Of a stretch of 64,000 nt of DNA, positions 59,180 to 64,000 are shown one piece after another. The stretch comes from an uncultured Clostridia bacterium (GTDB lineage: Bacteria > Bacillota > Peptococcia > Peptococcales > Peptococcaceae): NCBI GenBank assembly GCA_944391285.1, contig CALXSY010000001.1, forward strand, positions 82,697-146,696, given 5' to 3'. Below the pieces are notes generated by a model. The model worked only from the letters and a program-made list of their open reading frames with translations, did not search any database and had not been told where the DNA came from. Made by a program: the position numbers and the translations under genes. Within the stretch, counting starts at the first letter, position 1, and each line of letters begins with the position of its first letter.

Positions 59180-60709
59180 TTACTTCCAAATATTTTTTTC
59201 CAAGGCCCGGTATTGGATGGCCTCTGTCAGATGATAGCTTTGAATTTTTTCCGTCCCTTCCAAATCAGCAATAGTGCGGGCAACCTTTAAAATACGGTTG
59301 TGTCCGCGGGCGCTCATGCCCAGACGGGTAAAGGCTTTTTCCAAAAGGGCTTGGCTTTCCTTATCTAAGGCGCAGTATTTTTTGATATCGCCGGCGGTCA
59401 TGGTGCTGTTGGTAAAGGTTTTGCTGCCGGCGAAGCGCTTGTTTTGAATATTGCGGGCTTTGATAACCCGCTCTCTGACTTGGGCAGAGGTTTCGGTGGG
59501 TTGGTCTGAATGGAGGGCTTGAAAATCCACCGGCATGACTTCGATTTGCAAATCGATGCGGTCTAAAAACGGACCGGAAATGCGGTTGCGGTAGCGCTGC
59601 GCCTGCAAAGGCGTGCAGGTGCAAGCCCGCTTGGGGTCATTGTAATAACCGCAGGGACAAGGATTCATCGCCGCTACCAAAATGAGATTGCAGGGATAGG
59701 TCACCTGGGAAGTGACCCGGGAAACGGTGACAATGCGGTCTTCCAAAGGCTGGCGCAAAGCCTCCAAAACGTCCTTTTTAAACTCCGGCAGCTCGTCTAA
59801 GAACAAAACGCCGTTATGGCTTAACGAAATCTCTCCGGGCATCGGAATTCGTCCGCCGCCGATAATGCTGGCAGAGGAGGACGAATGATGAGGCGCACGG
59901 AACGGGCGGGTGGTTAAAAGCGCCTGGTGCGCCGGCAAAAGTCCGGCGATGCTGTAAAGTTTGGTGGTTTCCAAAGATTCTTCTAAAGTGAGCGGCGGCA
60001 AAATGCCGGGTAAGGCTTTGGAGAGCATGGTTTTGCTGGCGCCTGGTGAGCCGATGAATAAAATATTATGCCCGCCGGCGGCGGCTATTTCCAAAGCCCG
60101 CTTAGCCTGCTCCTGCCCTTTGATATTGGCGAAATCTTCGTACACTAAGGACGACTGTTCGCACAATGATTCATAATCAGGAGCGACGGCGGCTTTAAAA
60201 GGGGAAGGGTCTTTGAGAAAATCAATAACTTCATTTAAAGTGTTAAAGCCGTAGGTTACAGTACCGCCGATAGCGCTTTCTTGGGCAACTGATTGGGGAA
60301 CGATGAGAATTTTGCCGCTGTGGGCGTAATTTAAGGAAACGGCTAAAAGTCCGTTAACTGCTCTTAGTGAGCCGTCCAAGCCTAATTCACCTAAAAAGAT
60401 ATAGTTCTGCAAATTTTTATCGTCGATTTGTCCGGTGGCTGCCAAAATAGCGATGGCGATAGGCAAATCAAACCCCGGACCTTCCTTTCTGATATTGGCC
60501 GGCGAGAGGTTGACCACCATATGGCGGGGCGGAAACTCCAAGCCGCTGTTTTTGATGGCAGTGCGTACCCGCTCCTTGCTTTCCTTAACGGCGGTATCCG
60601 GCAGACCGACAATATCCCACGAAGGCAAGCCGCCGGAAGCATCCACTTCAATATTTATATCGTAAACCTCCAAGCCCATCAGGGCAGTGCTGTTAATCTG
60701 AGAAAGCAT
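59180..60709 (-). CDS. YifB/ComM family Mg-chelatase-like AAA+ ATPase
   Basis: A 509-residue protein: N-terminal ChlI/LonC-like domain (SGLEFPPRHMVVNLSPANIRKEGPGFDLPIA), AAA+ core (Walker A GSPGASKTMLSKALPG, Walker B GVLFLDELPEF) and C-terminal Mg_chelatase_C domain. The Cys-rich stretch MNPCPCGYYNDPKRACTC is characteristic. ComM homologues act as branch-migration helicases in transformation. The start is the ATG 9 bases from GGAG; it overlaps the end of ttcA-like gene by 17 bases. Confidence 0.93.
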   Translation of the reverse strand: MLSQINSTALMGLEVYDINIEVDASGGLPSWDIVGLPDTAVKESKERVRTAIKNSGLEFPPRHMVVNLSPANIRKEGPGFDLPIAIAILAATGQIDDKNLQNYIFLGELGLDGSLRAVNGLLAVSLNYAHSGKILIVPQSVAQESAIGGTVTYGFNTLNEVIDFLKDPSPFKAAVAPDYESLCEQSSLVYEDFANIKGQEQAKRALEIAAAGGHNILFIGSPGASKTMLSKALPGILPPLTLEESLETTKLYSIAGLLPAHQALLTTRPFRAPHHSSSSASIIGGGRIPMPGEISLSHNGVLFLDELPEFKKDVLEALRQPLEDRIVTVSRVTSQVTYPCNLILVAAMNPCPCGYYNDPKRACTCTPLQAQRYRNRISGPFLDRIDLQIEVMPVDFQALHSDQPTETSAQVRERVIKARNIQNKRFAGSKTFTNSTMTAGDIKKYCALDKESQALLEKAFTRLGMSARGHNRILKVARTIADLEGTEKIQSYHLTEAIQYRALEKNIWK

Positions 60710-61454
60710 CGGCATCGTCTCCTTTTGGTTGTTCAATCAAGTATTGCTGCCACAACCCGCCGGTTAAGGCGCTTTGCATGCGCTGGCGGATCAGGGGATT
60801 GTTCTGCGAGAGCTGGTTGATCAAATCTTTCATTTCCTGGCGCGAGGTTGTGCCATCGGCAGGGCAGTTATTGTGAACTATAGGCAAGTCCAACTTTTGG
60901 CTGATGGCAATAATATCGGACTCTAAAACGTAAATCATCGGGCGGATCAAGGTAATGTCGACCCGGTTTAAATAAGCTTTGGGAGCAAAGGTATTGAGTC
61001 TGCCCTCGTAAGTGAGGCTCATCAAAAAGGTTTCCAAGGCATCATCTAAATGATGCCCTAAGGCTACTTTGTTGCAGCCGTAGCTTTTGGCGATATTATG
61101 CAGCGCTCCCCGGCGCATTTTAGCGCAGAGCGAGCAGGGATTTTTCTCTTGGCGAATATCGAAAACAACTTCGCCGATATTGGTTTCTTCTATATGAAAG
61201 GGCACGGCTAAATCAGCGCAGAATTGGCTCAAGGCAGAATAATCATTCTTCCAGCCTACATCCAAGGTGATAGCCTGCAGTTCAAAATTAACAGGGATAG
61301 TGCGCTTGAGAATACTTAAAGCGTAAAGCATCAGCGAGCTGTCCTTGCCGCCGGAAAGACCGACAGCTATTTTATCTCCTTCTTCGATTAAACCGTACTC
61401 GCGGCTGGCGCGGCGCATCTTGGCTAAAAGGGGTTTGTTAAACTTTTGCGGCAT
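60693..61454 (-). CDS. TtcA-like tRNA thiolation PP-loop ATPase
   Basis: A 253-residue TtcA/TtuA-family protein: PP-loop SGGKDSSLML (about 34-43), the catalytic CSLCAKMRRG motif and a late cysteine in VHNNCPADG, which ligate a [4Fe-4S] cluster in TtcA. It should thiolate a tRNA base such as cytidine 32; substrate assignment within the family is tentative. The start is the ATG 9 bases from GGAGG. It is transcribed ahead of comM and overlaps its start. Confidence 0.85.
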   Translation of the reverse strand: MPQKFNKPLLAKMRRASREYGLIEEGDKIAVGLSGGKDSSLMLYALSILKRTIPVNFELQAITLDVGWKNDYSALSQFCADLAVPFHIEETNIGEVVFDIRQEKNPCSLCAKMRRGALHNIAKSYGCNKVALGHHLDDALETFLMSLTYEGRLNTFAPKAYLNRVDITLIRPMIYVLESDIIAISQKLDLPIVHNNCPADGTTSRQEMKDLINQLSQNNPLIRQRMQSALTGGLWQQYLIEQPKGDDADAFSD

Positions 61455-61630
61455 AAAAATGAACCTCCGAATAAGATTAATTTCATTATACATTCTTTTA
61501 AGAGAGGATGTCAATGTTTTAGCAAAAACACAAGAAGAAAAAAGAAAAATTTGACTAAAAAGGGACTTTATTTTTGACTAATGATGTGCTATGATTAGTA
61601 AAGCTAAAAAAATTAAAGCGAGGGAATAAA

Positions 61631-62485
61631 ATGTTGAAATTAATTGACGGTAAAGCCTTGTCTGCCAAGCTGCGCAGCGGGATCAAAGAAGAGGTAGCGG
61701 AAATAAAAGCCAAGGGAATAACTCCCGGCTTGGCAGTTATTTTGGTCGGGGATGATCCGGCTTCGCAGGTTTATGTGCGCAATAAGGAAAAAGCGTGCAT
61801 CGAAGCAGGTATGCATTCGGAAGTATATCGCCTGCCGGAAGAAACCACCGAGGAAGAATTATTGGCGAGAATCGACAAATTAAATAAGGATGACAATATC
61901 CACGGTATCTTGGTGCAGCTGCCGGTTCCTAAACATATTGATGAAGATAAAGTTATCGATGCTATCAGCGTAGAAAAAGACGTAGACGGCTTTTCTCCTG
62001 CCAATGTAGGCGCATTGTTAATCGGCAAAGAAGCCTTCGAACCCTGCACTCCCCGCGGCTGCATTGAATTAATTAAAACTACCGGCGTAGAAATTACCGG
62101 CAAAAAGGCAGTAGTAATAGGCAGAAGCAATATCGTAGGCAAACCTATTGCTATCATGCTTTTAAGGGAAAATGCAACCGTAACTATTTGCCACTCCCGC
62201 ACTAAAGATTTGAAAAAGGAAGTACGGGATGCTGATATAGTGGTGGCAGCTATCGGCAAAGCCGGATTTATCACGGCTGATATGATTAAACCAGGAGCAG
62301 TAGTTATTGATGTAGGCATCAACCGCATGGAAAACGGCAAGTTGACCGGCGATGTTGACCAAAATGCTTTAAAAGAGATGGATTTCGATTGCTATTTGAC
62401 TCCGGTGCCCGGCGGCGTAGGTCCGATGACCATTACTATGCTGATGAGAAATACTTTAGTCAGTGCTAAAAGAAAGCTGAAGTAA
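61631..62485 (+). CDS. folD: Bifunctional methylenetetrahydrofolate dehydrogenase/cyclohydrolase
   Basis: A 284-residue FolD interconverting 5,10-methylene-, methenyl- and 10-formyl-THF. Motifs are the catalytic [13 protein letters not shown] lysine region, [24 protein letters not shown] and the nucleotide-binding [17 protein letters not shown], ending [18 protein letters not shown]. Length is typical. ATG with GAGGGA upstream. In an anaerobe it may serve the Wood-Ljungdahl methyl branch as well as one-carbon biosynthesis. Confidence 0.97.
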   Translation: MLKLIDGKALSAKLRSGIKEEVAEIKAKGITPGLAVILVGDDPASQVYVRNKEKACIEAGMHSEVYRLPEETTEEELLARIDKLNKDDNIHGILVQLPVPKHIDEDKVIDAISVEKDVDGFSPANVGALLIGKEAFEPCTPRGCIELIKTTGVEITGKKAVVIGRSNIVGKPIAIMLLRENATVTICHSRTKDLKKEVRDADIVVAAIGKAGFITADMIKPGAVVIDVGINRMENGKLTGDVDQNALKEMDFDCYLTPVPGGVGPMTITMLMRNTLVSAKRKLK

Positions 62486-62524
62486 AAAATATGGCATAAA
62501 ACGACAAAAAGTTAAAAAATAGCC

Positions 62525-62553
62525 TTGACATAGGGGCGGGAGTGTGATATCAT
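62525..62553 (+). promoter_or_regulatory. rrn promoter P1
   Basis: TTGACA and TATCAT are separated by 17 bases, about 300 bases before the 16S gene. Confidence 0.75.
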
Positions 62554-62641
62554 TAAAAGCACTTTCGCCTCTAATGCTTTTAGTAAGATTTGGCAAGAAG
62601 CAATACCGAAAAAAATAGAGAAAAAAAGATAAAAAAAGGTA

Positions 62642-62673
62642 TTGACAAAGGGAGGAGAAAGTGGTAATATAAT
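62642..62673 (+). promoter_or_regulatory. rrn promoter P2
   Basis: A consensus TTGACA is followed after 17 bases by TAATAT, overlapping TATAAT at 20 bases. Tandem promoters are typical of Firmicute rrn operons. Confidence 0.75.
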
Positions 62674-62674
62674 A

Positions 62675-62848
62675 AAGCTGTCACGAAAGACGGCGGGATC
62701 TTTGAAAATTGAACAGTCGAAACGAAAATAAACCTAAGTGATAAGTTTGGTTGATCAAGAGATTAACCGACGGACAAAAAGAGAAGGAAACTCTGAAAAA
62801 CCAACCAGTAAATATGTGAATGAGCTGCAAGCTTGAGATAAAAGGAAT
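62675..62848 (+). other. Pre-16S leader
   Basis: Transcribed spacer between P2 and mature 16S. It holds a conserved-type GGATCTTTGAAAATTGAAC segment (boxA-like antitermination region) and short inverted sequences around GAGCTGCAAGC that may join the RNase III processing stem. No coding frame is credible. Confidence 0.55.

Positions 62849-64000
<1,152 letters not shown>

Noticed and set aside
62700..62848. Possible tRNA or small gene in the pre-16S spacer
   Set aside because: No cloverleaf or CCA-type end was found, and the spacer carries standard rrn leader sequence.

Overview
The window comes from an anaerobic, spore-forming, low-GC Firmicute, most likely of class Clostridia. The evidence is a complete spoIIA sporulation operon with a sigma-H-type promoter, a ctsR-mcsA-mcsB-clpC stress operon, a T-box leader on thrS, AGGAGG-type ribosome binding sites, [FeFe]-hydrogenase genes and a Firmicute-like 16S rRNA gene. 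I do not assign a genus. No IS element, phage, integrase, CRISPR array or tRNA gene was seen. The stretch reads as stable chromosome rather than an island.

Layout. 1-4.5 kb: end of a probable rpoC, then the str operon (rpsL, rpsG, fusA, tuf). 4.5-15.2 kb, minus strand: a DUF1015 gene and then the most interesting block. This block has a FecCD-type permease, an ABC ATPase with a C-terminal TM1266-type domain, a HydE radical SAM enzyme, three nitrogenase-like proteins (H, D and K types), a lipoprotein binding protein and HydF. The genes overlap or abut as one operon. It is preceded by a stand-alone TM1266-family gene. The two leaders (before the TM1266 gene and before the permease) share a conserved, covarying RNA-like element followed by a terminator-like hairpin. 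15.3-18.7 kb: T-box-thrS and trpS. 18.7-24.2 kb: YitT, spoIIAA-AB-sigF, DUF3243, DUF421 and a GHL10-type lipoprotein or secreted glycosidase. 24.4-29.1 kb: the CtsR regulon operon. 29.2-31.4 kb: uracil permease and upp, with an attenuator-like leader. 31.4-40.7 kb: small membrane protein, XRE regulator, leuA, a run of overlapping small enzymes, birA, and cysK-cysE behind a newly noticed cysteine-rich leader peptide. 40.7-44.4 kb: M23 peptidase, TatA, a preQ1-I riboswitch with its YhhQ transporter, and a nitroreductase. 44.8-48.5 kb: a Tat-exported [FeFe]-hydrogenase with HybA-like and NrfD-like subunits. 48.7-62.5 kb: NAD salvage, UPF0182, LysM/BsuPI protein, YaiI, beta-propeller lipoprotein, metallo-beta-lactamase, ComM, TtcA and FolD. 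62.5-64 kb: tandem rrn promoters and the first part of a 16S rRNA gene.

How the genes fit together. The hydrogenase at 44.8-48.5 kb needs HydE, HydF and HydG to build its H-cluster and the Tat system for export. HydE, HydF and a TatA lie in this window; HydG and TatC do not. The nitrogenase-like trio, the metal-chelate-type importer and two TM1266-type (ACT-like) domains travel with HydE/HydF. The system may therefore import or reductively process a metal or iron cofactor for hydrogenase maturation, or make a different organometallic cofactor. Its function is not known to me and is the main open question here.

RNA-level control is frequent: T-box (thrS), preQ1-I (yhhQ), Cys-codon attenuation (cysK-cysE, inferred), a uraA leader terminator, and the two hydrogenase-related leaders.
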